Source: Gordonia sp. UBA5067 (GTDB taxonomy: Bacteria; Actinomycetota; Actinomycetes; Mycobacteriales; Mycobacteriaceae). From it: DNA of 21,735 nt. Shown one piece after another: positions 1-8,945 of the stretch (the first letter of the stretch is position 1; every line of letters starts with the position of its first letter). Under the pieces are notes generated by a model. It was not told the DNA's origin. It saw only the letters and a program-made list of their open reading frames with translations, and ran no database searches. The stretch spans positions 8,531-30,265 of the forward strand of contig NZ_DIAX01000031.1 in NCBI RefSeq assembly GCF_002414845.1, given 5' to 3'. The position numbers were made by a program, and so were the translations under genes.

Positions 1-35
1 GGGGTTCGATCCGACTGGGGTTCGGTCCGACTGGG
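1..35. repeat. 16-bp imperfect tandem repeat at window edge
   Basis: Two adjacent 16-bp units occupy 1-16 and 17-32 and differ at one position (A9 versus G25). The first three bases of a third unit follow. The unit length is not a multiple of three and there is no open frame with a recognisable protein, so it is probably intergenic. The array may continue to the left of the window. Confidence 0.6.
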
Positions 36-82
36 CCCTTGTCGGCTGCGGCGGTGTCCGCCGGTCGTGATTCGATAGGCAG

Positions 83-3000
83 ATGGTCCGCAGTGCAGCA
101 CAGCGCCCCCTGGTGCGCACGACGCTGGTCGGTGCGCGGCCACACCCCGATACCGCGCGCGACTGGCCGGATCCGGTATTGCGACTGATCAGAACGCCGG
201 TACTGGCCGACCCGGAGCGGGCTTGGCTGCCCCACCGCGTCCACGGTGGACCGGGCAGCGGCAAGACCTCGGTGATCGTCGATGCCGCGGTGGCGCGCCT
301 CACCGATCCCGCCGTCGACCCCGAGTCGGTTCTAGTGCTCGCGGCGAGTCGGCGCGCCGGCGCCGCGCTGCGCGAACAGATCACCCGCGCGGTCCTGGCC
401 ACGGGCGGTTCGCCCACCGGCGCAGCCCGGGAACCCCTGGTCCGGACGGTTCATTCGTATGCCTTCGCCATCCTGCGGTTGCAGGCCCAGGTCCACGACA
501 ATCCGCCGCCCCGGCTGATCACCGGATCCGAGCAGGACGTCGTGCTGCGCGAACTGTTGGCGGGCGACGTCGCCGACGGGGCGGCGGCGTGGCCCGATTC
601 GCTGCGCCCGGCGCTGCTCACCGACGGCTTCGCCCAGGCGTTGCGCGACCTACTGATGCGCGCGGCCGAGCGCGGCGCCGGCCCCGAGGAGTTGGTGCGT
701 CTCGGCCGCCGTCACCGCCGGCCGGAGTGGGTTGCCGCCGGGGTGATGTTCGCCCAGTACGAGCAGACGATGCTCCTGCGGGGATCGGTCGGGGTCGGCT
801 CCCCGCAGGCCAGCGCACCGGCCGTCGACGCTGCCGAACTCGTCGGCTCGGCGCTGTCGGCCTTCGCGACGGACCCCGATCTGCTCAGTGCACAGCGCTC
901 CCGGATCCGGCACTTGCTCGTCGACGACGCCCAGCACCTTGATCCGCAGGCGGCCCAACTGGTCCGGCTGATCGGGACCGGTGCTGATTCAACGATCATC
1001 GCCACGGACGCCGACCAGTCGATCTTCGGGTTCCGCGGCGCATCGCCCCGGTTCTCCGCAGAACTCGCAGAGGCCGGGACGCCGCAGGACCTCGTGTTGA
1101 CGCGCGACCATCGCGCTCGTGGCCCGATCAACGCCGTCGGGGCCGCACTGGCGGCCCGTCTGCCCGGGTTCCGGGGCCACCCGTACCCGGTCCCGGCCGA
1201 CGACCCCGGCGGCCAGCAAGCTGCGGCGGCGACGGTGAAGGTTTTCGCCTCCGCAGCGAAGGAGGCGACCGCCGTCGCGGACCTGCTGCGCCGCGCCCAC
1301 CTGTTCGAAGAGGTGCCGTGGTCACAGATGGCGGTTATCGTCCGATCGGTGCCGCGCGTCCTGCCCGCGCTGCGCCGCGCGTTCCGCTCGGCCGGAGTCC
1401 CCGTCGTCACCCCCGCGTCGGACCTGCCGCTGCATCGGCAGCGGGCGGTGGCCGCCTTCCTCGTGGCACTGCGCGCCGCCGATGGCTCCGACCTGGAGCC
1501 CGAATCGGTCCTCACCCTGCTCACCGGGCCCATCGGATCGGCCGATCCGGCGGCGCTGCGCCGTCTGCGCCGCGGGGTGCGCCGCACTGCTGAGTCCGTC
1601 GACTCGATCGTCGCGCTGGGCGGCGCGATCATCGACGACGAGGCCGCGCACCGCTACTGCAGCGAACTCAGCGACGCCGAGGCCCGCCCACTCGAGCGCG
1701 CCCGGACGGTCGTGACCGCTGCGCGGGCGGCGATTACGGCGCACCGCTCGGTCGAAGAGGTCCTGTGGGAGGCATGGCAGGCGTCGGGCCTGGAACGGCG
1801 GTGGGCGCCGGCCGCGTTGCGCGGGGGCCCGGCCGGGGAGCAGGCCGATCGTGATCTCGATGCGATGCTCGCGCTGTTCGAGGCGGCCGAGTCCTTCGGC
1901 GATAACCTGCCGAGTGCCGGCATCGGCGCCTTCGTCGACCACGTGGTGGCCCTGCAGATTCCGCGCGAGTCGCGGGCGCCGGCCGTGCGCGACGAAGCCG
2001 TCACCATCTGCTCCGCTCACGCGGCCGCAGGTCGCGAATGGGAGGTGGTCGCCGTTCCGGGCGTCCTTGACGGGCTGTGGCCGTCGCTGCGTTCACGCGG
2101 CAGTGTGCTGGGCACCGGCGCGCTCGTCGACCTGCTCGACGGGATTGCCCCGGACGCCGTCGACACCGTCGCGCGCAGTACCGTCGCGCTCGCCGACGAA
2201 CGGCGACTGCTGCTGGTCGCGTGCACACGGGCTCGGCGCAGGTTGATGGTCAGTGCCGTCGAGGACGGCAGCGGAGAGGCCGCTCCGTCCCGGTTCATCG
2301 GTGAGATCGCCGCGGCCCTCGGCGCGGTCGGTGCCGCAGCGGAAGCGCCCGAGCCGGTTCCGGTCGACCCCGGGGTGGACCGGGTGCTGTCGTTGCCTTC
2401 ACTCGTCGCCGCGTTGCGCGCCGAGGTGCTGGCCGGTGTCGGCGGTAGCGACCAGAACGGTAGCGACCAGAACGGTAGCGACCAGAACGGTAGCGACCAG
2501 AACGGTAGCGACCAGAACGGGGGGGCGCCCACGCCACGGGCGCAGGCGGCCGCCGAACTACTCGCTCGACTGGCCGATCTCGACATCCCCGGTGCGCATC
2601 CGCGCGACTGGTTCGGTCTCGCGCAGGCCAGCACCGACGAACCGCTGTGGGTGCCGGCCGACGGACCGCGGCGCCTGTCGCCGTCGAATATCGAGTCGCT
2701 GACCCGCTGCTCGCTGCGGTGGGTGCTTGAAGGCCACGGCGGCCGGGACGGCGATGAGACCCCCGCGGTCACCGGCACCCTCGTCCACACCCTGGTGCAG
2801 GCGCTGGCCGGGCAGATCAGCCCCGACGAGGCGACCGCTGCGCTGCGCGGGATCTGGGATCGCGTCGACACCGGCGCCGACTGGTTCTCCCGGCGCGAAC
2901 TCGAGCGCGCCGAGCAGATGCTCGACAATTTCCGGAGTTGGCTGATCGCGTCGCGCGGATCGTTGGCCGAGGTGGGTACCGAGGTCGCCGTGGACGCCCA

Positions 3001-3469
3001 GCTCGCGCCGGACATCGGTGCGGCATCGCCGGGGGCGGCGGTGCCCGTGCGGATCGTCGGCCGGATCGACCGGCTGGAATCGGATCATGACGGCCGGCCC
3101 GTCGTTGTCGACGTGAAGACCGGAAAGACCCCTCCGACGAAAGAGGTGGCCCGAGAACATCCGCAGCTGGCGGCCTACCAGCTCGCGCTGCACCTTGGGG
3201 GGGTGGACGGGTTCCCGGCGGGCACCGAGCCGGGCGGGGGCGAGCTGGTCTACGTGGCCAGTCCCCATCAGAAGACGGGGGCGGCGGTGCGCGAACAGCC
3301 CGGGCTCACCCCCGAGTTGATCGCCGAGTGGACGCTCATCCTGCGCGCCGCGGCCGGAGCCAGCATCGGCCCGGTGTTCACCGCCACGCAGAACGACGGC
3401 TGCGGGCACTGCGGCGTGCACACGTCGTGCCCGGCGCAGCTGACCGGGCGGAGCGTCGTCGATGACTGA
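83..3469 (+). CDS. adnA: AdnA, motor-nuclease subunit of the AdnAB double-strand-break resection machine
   Basis: This is the AdnA-type subunit of the actinobacterial AdnAB heterodimer, which unwinds and degrades DNA ends in the cytoplasm to start homologous recombination. The 1128-residue protein has an N-terminal UvrD-like motor with Walker A GGPGSGKT (55-62). Motif II is a degenerate DDAQH (281-285) where active relatives have DEYQD. A C-terminal RecB-family nuclease carries H902, D996 and D1010-x-K1012. Cysteines C876, C1107, C1110 and C1116 fit an AddB-like Fe-S clasp. Between motor and nuclease lie five perfect copies of the pentapeptide GSDQN (788-812), encoded by a 15-bp tandem repeat. 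An in-frame TGA at 68-70 leaves ATG 83 as the first start; the ribosome site is weak (AGG only 3 nt away). The stop overlaps adnB. The family assignment is secure, and which subunit it is follows from the Fe-S cysteines and gene order. Confidence 0.93.
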   Translation: MVRSAAQRPLVRTTLVGARPHPDTARDWPDPVLRLIRTPVLADPERAWLPHRVHGGPGSGKTSVIVDAAVARLTDPAVDPESVLVLAASRRAGAALREQITRAVLATGGSPTGAAREPLVRTVHSYAFAILRLQAQVHDNPPPRLITGSEQDVVLRELLAGDVADGAAAWPDSLRPALLTDGFAQALRDLLMRAAERGAGPEELVRLGRRHRRPEWVAAGVMFAQYEQTMLLRGSVGVGSPQASAPAVDAAELVGSALSAFATDPDLLSAQRSRIRHLLVDDAQHLDPQAAQLVRLIGTGADSTIIATDADQSIFGFRGASPRFSAELAEAGTPQDLVLTRDHRARGPINAVGAALAARLPGFRGHPYPVPADDPGGQQAAAATVKVFASAAKEATAVADLLRRAHLFEEVPWSQMAVIVRSVPRVLPALRRAFRSAGVPVVTPASDLPLHRQRAVAAFLVALRAADGSDLEPESVLTLLTGPIGSADPAALRRLRRGVRRTAESVDSIVALGGAIIDDEAAHRYCSELSDAEARPLERARTVVTAARAAITAHRSVEEVLWEAWQASGLERRWAPAALRGGPAGEQADRDLDAMLALFEAAESFGDNLPSAGIGAFVDHVVALQIPRESRAPAVRDEAVTICSAHAAAGREWEVVAVPGVLDGLWPSLRSRGSVLGTGALVDLLDGIAPDAVDTVARSTVALADERRLLLVACTRARRRLMVSAVEDGSGEAAPSRFIGEIAAALGAVGAAAEAPEPVPVDPGVDRVLSLPSLVAALRAEVLAGVGGSDQNGSDQNGSDQNGSDQNGSDQNGGAPTPRAQAAAELLARLADLDIPGAHPRDWFGLAQASTDEPLWVPADGPRRLSPSNIESLTRCSLRWVLEGHGGRDGDETPAVTGTLVHTLVQALAGQISPDEATAALRGIWDRVDTGADWFSRRELERAEQMLDNFRSWLIASRGSLAEVGTEVAVDAQLAPDIGAASPGAAVPVRIVGRIDRLESDHDGRPVVVDVKTGKTPPTKEVAREHPQLAAYQLALHLGGVDGFPAGTEPGGGELVYVASPHQKTGAAVREQPGLTPELIAEWTLILRAAAGASIGPVFTATQNDGCGHCGVHTSCPAQLTGRSVVDD
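2444..2518 (+). repeat. Five perfect 15-bp direct repeats inside adnA
   Basis: The unit GGTAGCGACCAGAAC is repeated five times without a mismatch and then runs into a short poly-G stretch. Each copy encodes Gly-Ser-Asp-Gln-Asn, so any change in copy number keeps the reading frame. The repeat falls in the linker between the helicase and nuclease parts of AdnA. Confidence 0.97.
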
Positions 3470-6400
3470 GCTGATCGCGGCCACCAGCATCGCAGCGGCC
3501 CTGGGGTTGCCGCGCCCGACGCCCGAACAGATCGCGGTCATCGAGGCACCCCTCGAACCGATCCTCGTCGTCGCGGGAGCCGGCGCGGGAAAGACCGAGA
3601 CGATGGCGGCCCGGGTCGTCTGGCTGGTCGTCAACCGCTTTGCCGGACCCGAGGAGATTCTCGGCCTGACCTTCACGCGCAAGGCGGCCAGTGAACTGGG
3701 GGTGCGGATCCGCCGCCGACTCTCGGCGCTGTCGGGTGCGCCAGTCCTGGCGCAATGGGACCCCGATGGAACCCTGCGCGCGCGGCTGGCCGGCGCCGAC
3801 CCCGAGATAAGCACCTACCACGCGTATGCGGGCCGGTTGATCGCCGACTACGGGCTGTTGCTCCCGGTGGAGCCGTCCTCGACGTTGCTGAGTGCGACCG
3901 AGCTGTGGCAGCTCGCCTTCTCGGTGGTGGCGAACCACCCGGGCGATCTCGACACGCGCAAGGTCCCCGTCGGGGTGACCGAGGCCGTGCTGCAGCTCTA
4001 CTCCGACTCGGCCGAGCACCTCGTCGGACTCGACGACCTCGCCGCGGCGGGGCAGGACCTTTACGACCTCATCGACACACTGCCCAAAGGGCTCCGGCAA
4101 CGGGACGCGCCGTCGCGCAAACTGCGCGACATCCAGGGCGTCATCGACGAGCGGCGAGCACTGCTTCCGCTGGTCGCCGAGCTGTCGAGGCGGATGCGTG
4201 AGCAAGGTGCCCTGGACTTCGGCTCACAGATGTCCCTCGCCGCCCGGCTCGTGACCGGGCATCGGGAGGTGGTTGCGGCCGAGCGCTCATCGGTGCGCGC
4301 GGTGCTGCTCGACGAGTACCAGGACACCGGACACTCCCAGCGCATCCTGCTGCGGGCACTGTTCGGCGGAGCCGGCAGTGCGCCGGTGGCGGTTACCGCC
4401 GTCGGCGACCCGATCCAGTCGATCTACGGCTGGCGGGGGGCGTCGGCGGCCAATCTGCCGCGCTTCTCGACCGACTTCCCGCGGCCCGACCGAACCCCGG
4501 CCAGGCGGCTGGAATTGCTCACCAGCTGGCGCAATGCCGCCCATGCCCTGCAGCTCGCCAACGCCGCGTCTGATGAACTCCGCCGTCGCGGGGTACCCGT
4601 GTCGGTGCTGCGGCCCCGGCCCGAAGCGCCGCTGGGCACGGTGGCCATGGCGTTGACCGAGACGGTGCTCGACGAGCGCAGGTGGATCGCGCGCCGGATC
4701 GCCGAGTTGTATTTCGCGGCGGCCGAGGAGGGGGTGGTGCCGCCGACGACGGCGATCCTCGTGCGGCGCAACGAGGATTCCGCGCCGCTGGCCGCCGAGC
4801 TGGAAGCACTGGGGATCCCCGCCGAAGTCGTGGGCATCGGGGGATTGCTGCACGTGCCGGAGGTCGAGGACGTGATCGCGACGCTGCGGCTCATGGCCGA
4901 CCCGATGGCCGGCAGCGCCGCCATGCGGTTGCTCACCGGGGCGCGCTGGCAGCTCGGCGCCGGCGACCTCGCCGCCCTGTGGCGGCGGGCCCGCGAGCTC
5001 GCGGCCGGCACGCGGGTGGCGCAGATGCCGCTGGACACCCCCGACCAGTTGACCGCGGCGCTGGCGGCGTCAGTGCCCGACGAGCTGGTCGACGACGCCG
5101 GCATCGCCGATGCGCTCGTCGACCCCGGCGACGCGTCGCGCTACAGCACCGAGGGCTTCGCCCGGGTCCGCCGCCTCGGCAGCCAGCTCGACCAGTTGCG
5201 CCGCCGCATTGGTCAACCGCTGCCCGAACTGGTCGCCGACGTCGAGCAGACCATCGGGGTCGCGGTGGAGGCGCAGATCCGTGCGCGCCGGATGCGCGGT
5301 GCGACGACCGGGCGTGAGCACCTCGACGCCTTCGCCGGCTACGTCGCCGCGTATGCGGACAAGCCGGGGGCCACCCTGCCCGGTCTACTGGCCTTTCTGG
5401 ACACCGCCGAAACCATCGAGAAAGGTCTGGAGCCGGGGCGTGTGGAGGTGGCCGAACAGCGTGTCCAGATCCTCACCGTGCACGCTGCGAAGGGCCTCGA
5501 ATGGGATGTCGTCGCCATTCCACACGTGTGCGGCGGCATCTTCCCCAGCGGCCGGTCGGACGGAACATGGCTGGGCAGTGTGCGCGAGGTGCCGGCGGAG
5601 TTGCGCGGCGATCTCGCCGAGCCGGGTCGGGCCGACGGCGCCGGTGAGGGCTTCCCGCGGCTCGACCTCGACGGCGTCGCCGATCGCAAAGAGCTTGAGG
5701 TGGCCCTCGACGAGCACAAGGAGGCCATTGCCCAGCGGCGCCTCGAAGAAGATCGCCGCCTGCTCTACGTTGCCGTTACCCGGGCGAAGGAGTCGTTGCT
5801 CATCTCCGCCCACCATTGGGCGGTCGGTGCCGCCAACCCCCGCGGCGTGTCCGAGTTCTACAGCGAACTGACCGATGTGGTGGCCGGTGCCATCGATGAC
5901 CCGGGCGTCGATTCCACTGGCATGTCGATCGAGATCACGGTGCCCGAGCCCGATCCGCAGGCCCAAAACCCGCTTGCCGCCCACATCGCCAGCGCGTCGT
6001 GGCCGGGCGATCGTCTCGGCACCCGCCGCACGGCCGCCGATCGTGCCGCAGCGCTGGTGCTGGGCCGTCTGACGGCGCGGGCGCAGCCGTCCCTGTTTGA
6101 CCGGGGGGTGACCGAGCCGGCGGCCGCGCCGCCGGTCGATGACGACGTCGCACAATGGCGAGCGGAGGTCGATGCGCTGTTGCACGAGTACGCCGAGGCG
6201 AATCGCGCCGGTGTCGACGTCGCATTGCCGACCCATCTGTCGGTCAGTCAGCTCGTCGAGCTAGACACCGATGAGGCGACGTTCGCCCAGCGATTGCGCC
6301 GCCCGGTCCCGTTCAAACCGAATCCACTCGCGCGGCGCGGTACGGCTTTTCACGCCTGGGTGGAGCGACGCTTCGGGGCGACGCGCCTGCTCGACATCGA

Positions 6401-6824
6401 CGAGCTCCCCGGTGCGGCCGACGACACCGCGGTACCAGACGAGGATCTGGCCGAACTGATCGCGCGGTTCGAGTCGTCGCGCTGGGCCAACCGCATGCCC
6501 AGCGAAGTCGAGGTGCCGTTCGAGACGGTCATCGGATCGACGGTGATACGCGGCCGGATCGACGCAGTGTTCGCCGAGCAGGCCAACGGCGATGGGGAGC
6601 CGCGGTGGATCGTCGTCGATTGGAAGACCGGCGCCGTGCCCGACCCGGCGAAGCGCGCGTCGCTGAACATCCAGCTCGCCGCCTACCGCATCGCGTGGGC
6701 GAAGCTCGTCGGCGCCCGAGTCGATCAGGTTCGCGCCGCGTTCCACTATGTGCGGTCGGGCTACACCTTCGAACCCGATGATCTCCCCGACGCGAGGGCC
6801 TTGGCGGCATTGCTCGCCCGGTAG
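3462..6824 (+). CDS. adnB: AdnB, lead motor and second nuclease subunit of AdnAB
   Basis: This 1120-residue protein is the partner of AdnA. It has a complete set of UvrD-family helicase motifs: Walker A AGAGAGKT (38-45), TFTRKAA (Ia), DEYQDT (284-289), GDPIQSIYGWRG (III), a SWRN motif IV, TVHAAKGLEWD (V) and YVAVTRAKE (VI). A RecB-like nuclease follows with H964, D1034, D1053-x-K1055 and QLAAY. In the characterised mycobacterial enzyme AdnB is the main ATP-driven motor, which fits its intact motif II beside the degraded one in AdnA. The ATG overlaps the adnA stop in ATGACTGA, with GGAG at 3450-3453 eight bases upstream, so the two subunits are probably translationally coupled. No Fe-S cysteine set is seen here. 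Confidence 0.95.
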   Translation: MTELIAATSIAAALGLPRPTPEQIAVIEAPLEPILVVAGAGAGKTETMAARVVWLVVNRFAGPEEILGLTFTRKAASELGVRIRRRLSALSGAPVLAQWDPDGTLRARLAGADPEISTYHAYAGRLIADYGLLLPVEPSSTLLSATELWQLAFSVVANHPGDLDTRKVPVGVTEAVLQLYSDSAEHLVGLDDLAAAGQDLYDLIDTLPKGLRQRDAPSRKLRDIQGVIDERRALLPLVAELSRRMREQGALDFGSQMSLAARLVTGHREVVAAERSSVRAVLLDEYQDTGHSQRILLRALFGGAGSAPVAVTAVGDPIQSIYGWRGASAANLPRFSTDFPRPDRTPARRLELLTSWRNAAHALQLANAASDELRRRGVPVSVLRPRPEAPLGTVAMALTETVLDERRWIARRIAELYFAAAEEGVVPPTTAILVRRNEDSAPLAAELEALGIPAEVVGIGGLLHVPEVEDVIATLRLMADPMAGSAAMRLLTGARWQLGAGDLAALWRRARELAAGTRVAQMPLDTPDQLTAALAASVPDELVDDAGIADALVDPGDASRYSTEGFARVRRLGSQLDQLRRRIGQPLPELVADVEQTIGVAVEAQIRARRMRGATTGREHLDAFAGYVAAYADKPGATLPGLLAFLDTAETIEKGLEPGRVEVAEQRVQILTVHAAKGLEWDVVAIPHVCGGIFPSGRSDGTWLGSVREVPAELRGDLAEPGRADGAGEGFPRLDLDGVADRKELEVALDEHKEAIAQRRLEEDRRLLYVAVTRAKESLLISAHHWAVGAANPRGVSEFYSELTDVVAGAIDDPGVDSTGMSIEITVPEPDPQAQNPLAAHIASASWPGDRLGTRRTAADRAAALVLGRLTARAQPSLFDRGVTEPAAAPPVDDDVAQWRAEVDALLHEYAEANRAGVDVALPTHLSVSQLVELDTDEATFAQRLRRPVPFKPNPLARRGTAFHAWVERRFGATRLLDIDELPGAADDTAVPDEDLAELIARFESSRWANRMPSEVEVPFETVIGSTVIRGRIDAVFAEQANGDGEPRWIVVDWKTGAVPDPAKRASLNIQLAAYRIAWAKLVGARVDQVRAAFHYVRSGYTFEPDDLPDARALAALLAR

Positions 6825-6830
6825 CGGTGC

Positions 6831-6854
6831 TAGATTCCCAGACGTGATGATCAC
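6831..6854 (+). promoter_or_regulatory. Possible extended -10 promoter and small inverted repeat before the channel gene
   Basis: TAGATT (6831-6836) is preceded by TG-C, giving an extended -10 shape, and would start transcription near 6843. At that point lies GTGAT-G-ATCAC (6844-6854), a perfect 5-1-5 inverted repeat that could be an operator. The gap to adnB is only 39 bp, so read-through is equally possible. Confidence 0.25.
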
Positions 6855-6863
6855 GAGGCGCCG

Positions 6864-7940
6864 GTGAAGGCCCGACTGCGGCGCCGCGGGCGCCCCGGCG
6901 CGTTGTCGGCCGAGCCGGAGTACGCGCTCGTCAACATCGTGCGCATCCCTGATTCGCAGGGAAGTCCGGCGCGGGCGATCGGCCGGCGCGTGCTCTTCGC
7001 GCTGATCGCGCTGCTGTTCACGTCGCTGGTCGTGTACATCGATCGGAGCGGCTACCGCGACGTTCAGGGTGGCACGCTGTCGTTTCTCGACTCCGTCTAC
7101 TACTCGGCGGTGACGCTGTCCACCACCGGCTACGGCGACATCACCCCGGTCACGCCGGAGGCGCGACTGGTGAACATCGTCGTCATCACCCCGCTGCGCG
7201 TGTTGTTCCTGATCGTTCTGATCGGTACCACCCTGGAAGTGCTGACGGAGCGATCGCGGCAGGCACTGAGGATTCAACGATGGAGGGCTACGTTGCGCAA
7301 CCACACAGTTGTCGTCGGTTACGGCACAAAAGGTCAGACCGCGGTCGATGCGATGCTCGGCGACGGGGTGCGGCCGTCGGAGATCGTCGTCGTCGACCCG
7401 TCGCAGGCCGCCCTCGACACCGCCGAGGCGCACGGTCTGGTCACGGTGCGCGGTGATGCGACCAAGTCCGACGTCCTGCGTCTGGCGGGCGCGGCACACG
7501 CGGCCAGCATCATCATTGCGACGAGTCGCGACGACACCGCCGTGTTGACCACGCTGTCGGCGCGGGAGATGAACAAGACTGCCACGATCGTCGCGTCGAT
7601 CCGCGAATCGGAGAACTCCCACGTGATGAAGCAGTCGGGGGCGAACTCGGTGGTCGTCACCTCCGAGACCGCCGGCAGGTTGCTGGGTATCGCGACCCAA
7701 ACCCCTAGCGTCGTCGAGGTTTTCGAGGACCTCCTCACCCCCGATGAGGGGTACGCGATCGCCGAGCGGGCCGTCGAACCGGGCGAAGTGGGCGGTTCGC
7801 CGGCCCACACCACCGACATCGTTCTGGGGGTGGTGCGCGACGGCCAGTTCCACCGGGTGGGTGAGCCGGAGGTGGAGTCGATCGAACTCGGCGACCACCT
7901 GCTCTACGTGCGCCGGGGACCGGCGGACAAGGACCGCTGA
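6864..7940 (+). CDS. Two-helix potassium channel with RCK (TrkA-N) domain
   Basis: This is a predicted inner-membrane K+ channel of 358 residues. It has a first transmembrane helix at about 41-60, a pore loop with selectivity filter TTGYGD (87-92), and a second helix at about 101-126. A cytoplasmic RCK/TrkA-N Rossmann domain follows, starting at VVVGYGTKG (149-157), with a TrkA-C-like tail. The architecture is that of MthK-like ligand-gated channels, with probable gating by nucleotide or ions at the RCK domain. The protein matches Rv3200c in position and type. The start is GTG with GAGG at 6855-6858, five bases upstream. The stop is two bases before nudC, so the two are probably one transcript. 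The physiological ligand is unknown. Confidence 0.9.
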   Translation: MKARLRRRGRPGALSAEPEYALVNIVRIPDSQGSPARAIGRRVLFALIALLFTSLVVYIDRSGYRDVQGGTLSFLDSVYYSAVTLSTTGYGDITPVTPEARLVNIVVITPLRVLFLIVLIGTTLEVLTERSRQALRIQRWRATLRNHTVVVGYGTKGQTAVDAMLGDGVRPSEIVVVDPSQAALDTAEAHGLVTVRGDATKSDVLRLAGAAHAASIIIATSRDDTAVLTTLSAREMNKTATIVASIRESENSHVMKQSGANSVVVTSETAGRLLGIATQTPSVVEVFEDLLTPDEGYAIAERAVEPGEVGGSPAHTTDIVLGVVRDGQFHRVGEPEVESIELGDHLLYVRRGPADKDR

Positions 7941-7942
7941 GC

Positions 7943-8863
7943 ATGGCGTTCGCGCTGCCGCATCCGCCACTGTTCGCCCGATCCTCGATCGACCGGGGCG
8001 GCGAATTCCGGGGCAACCACGGTGCGGCAGTCGTGGGCTGGGAGAACGCCCGGGTGCTGCTGATCGATCGCCGCGGCCGCTTTGGAATCGGCGGCGACGG
8101 CGGGCTGCGCTGGGCGACCGGACCGGAAACGGCGGCGGGACCAACCAGCGACCTCGTCTTACTCGGCGTCGACGGTGCTGCGTTCCTGTGGGCGTGCCGT
8201 GTCGACGAGGTCGATGAGCCGGTCGGTGACGCCCGCACGGCCGGGCACCAGCTGGGCGGCGACGATGCCGGTCTGCTGGTCACCGCGCTGGGACTGCTCA
8301 ATTGGCATGACCATGCGGGGTTTTCGCCGACGACGGGCGCCCCGACGATGGTCGAGAAGAGCGGCTGGGTGCGGCGAGACCGATCGTGCGGCCGTGACGA
8401 GTTTCCGCGAACCGATCCCGCGATCATCACCGTCGTCCACGATGGCGGCGACCGGATCCTGCTCGGCCGTCAGGCGAGGTGGCCGGAGAAGTGGTTTTCG
8501 ACGCTGGCCGGCTTCGTCGAGCCGGGTGAGTCGTTGGAGCAGTGTGTCGTTCGCGAGGTGCGCGAGGAAGTGGGGATCACCGTCGTCGAGCCGCGCTACC
8601 TGGGTAGCCAGCCGTGGCCGTTCCCCCGCTCGCTGATGATCGGGTTCGCCGCGCTCGGTGATCCTGATGACCCGCTGGAGTTTCTGGACGGCGAGATCGC
8701 CGACGCCGCCTGGTTCACGCGCGATCAGGTGCGCGAAGCGCTGGGGGCGGCCGAGTGGACCGATCCCGATACCGATGACGGCGTGCCGTCGGGAGTGCTG
8801 CGCCTGCCGGGGTCGGTCTCCATCGCGAGGGCGATGATCGAGGCGTGGGCCGCCGCGCCCTGA
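7943..8863 (+). CDS. nudC: NudC, NAD(H) pyrophosphatase / NAD-cap RNA decapping Nudix hydrolase
   Basis: NudC cleaves NADH and NAD+ to NMN(H) and AMP, and in characterised members removes NAD caps from RNA. The 306-residue protein has a full Nudix box from G190 to I212, including E196, R204, E205, E208 and E209. The NudC signature SQPWPFPRS lies at 222-230. The zinc ribbon is unusual: the four expected cysteine positions read S128, T131, D146 and C149, so only one ligand is kept. The N-terminal half is divergent, as is common in this family. The ATG lies two bases after the channel stop, without a clear ribosome site, suggesting coupling. It matches Rv3199c in order. The function is assigned with confidence; loss of zinc binding is inferred. 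Confidence 0.93.
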   Translation: MAFALPHPPLFARSSIDRGGEFRGNHGAAVVGWENARVLLIDRRGRFGIGGDGGLRWATGPETAAGPTSDLVLLGVDGAAFLWACRVDEVDEPVGDARTAGHQLGGDDAGLLVTALGLLNWHDHAGFSPTTGAPTMVEKSGWVRRDRSCGRDEFPRTDPAIITVVHDGGDRILLGRQARWPEKWFSTLAGFVEPGESLEQCVVREVREEVGITVVEPRYLGSQPWPFPRSLMIGFAALGDPDDPLEFLDGEIADAAWFTRDQVREALGAAEWTDPDTDDGVPSGVLRLPGSVSIARAMIEAWAAAP

Positions 8864-8909
8864 GCCACCGCCGACCGTGCCCTGCTTCGCGCCGAGTGTG
8901 CCCGGGGCG

Positions 8910-8936
8910 GGAACAAGGGCCGGCGCGTGTGGTGTT
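8910..8936 (+). promoter_or_regulatory. Candidate sigma-H/sigma-R-type promoter for mycoredoxin
   Basis: GGAAC (8910-8914) and GTT (8934-8936) are separated by 19 bp. This fits the GGAA(C/T)-N18-19-GTT pattern of SigR in Streptomyces and SigH in mycobacteria, which control thiol-stress genes. Transcription would begin close to the mrx1 ATG at 8946, giving a leaderless or nearly leaderless mRNA. Confidence 0.5.
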
Positions 8937-8945
8937 ATTCAGGGC

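Noticed and set aside
2444..2518. CRISPR array
   Set aside because: The repeats are directly adjacent without spacers and encode an in-frame pentapeptide inside adnA.
2558..3814. 418-residue minus-strand open frame opposite the adnA/adnB junction
   Set aside because: It lies opposite the nuclease domain of AdnA and the Walker A region of AdnB, with no own motifs.
6261..8144. 627-residue minus-strand open frame opposite adnB, the channel gene and nudC
   Set aside because: It spans three well-supported genes on the other strand, is Arg-rich with no recognisable motif, and reflects GC-rich codon bias.
8877..8945. N-terminal 23-residue extension of mycoredoxin
   Set aside because: The extension is not typical of the family and includes the sigma-H-like promoter; translation from 8946 gives the normal length.
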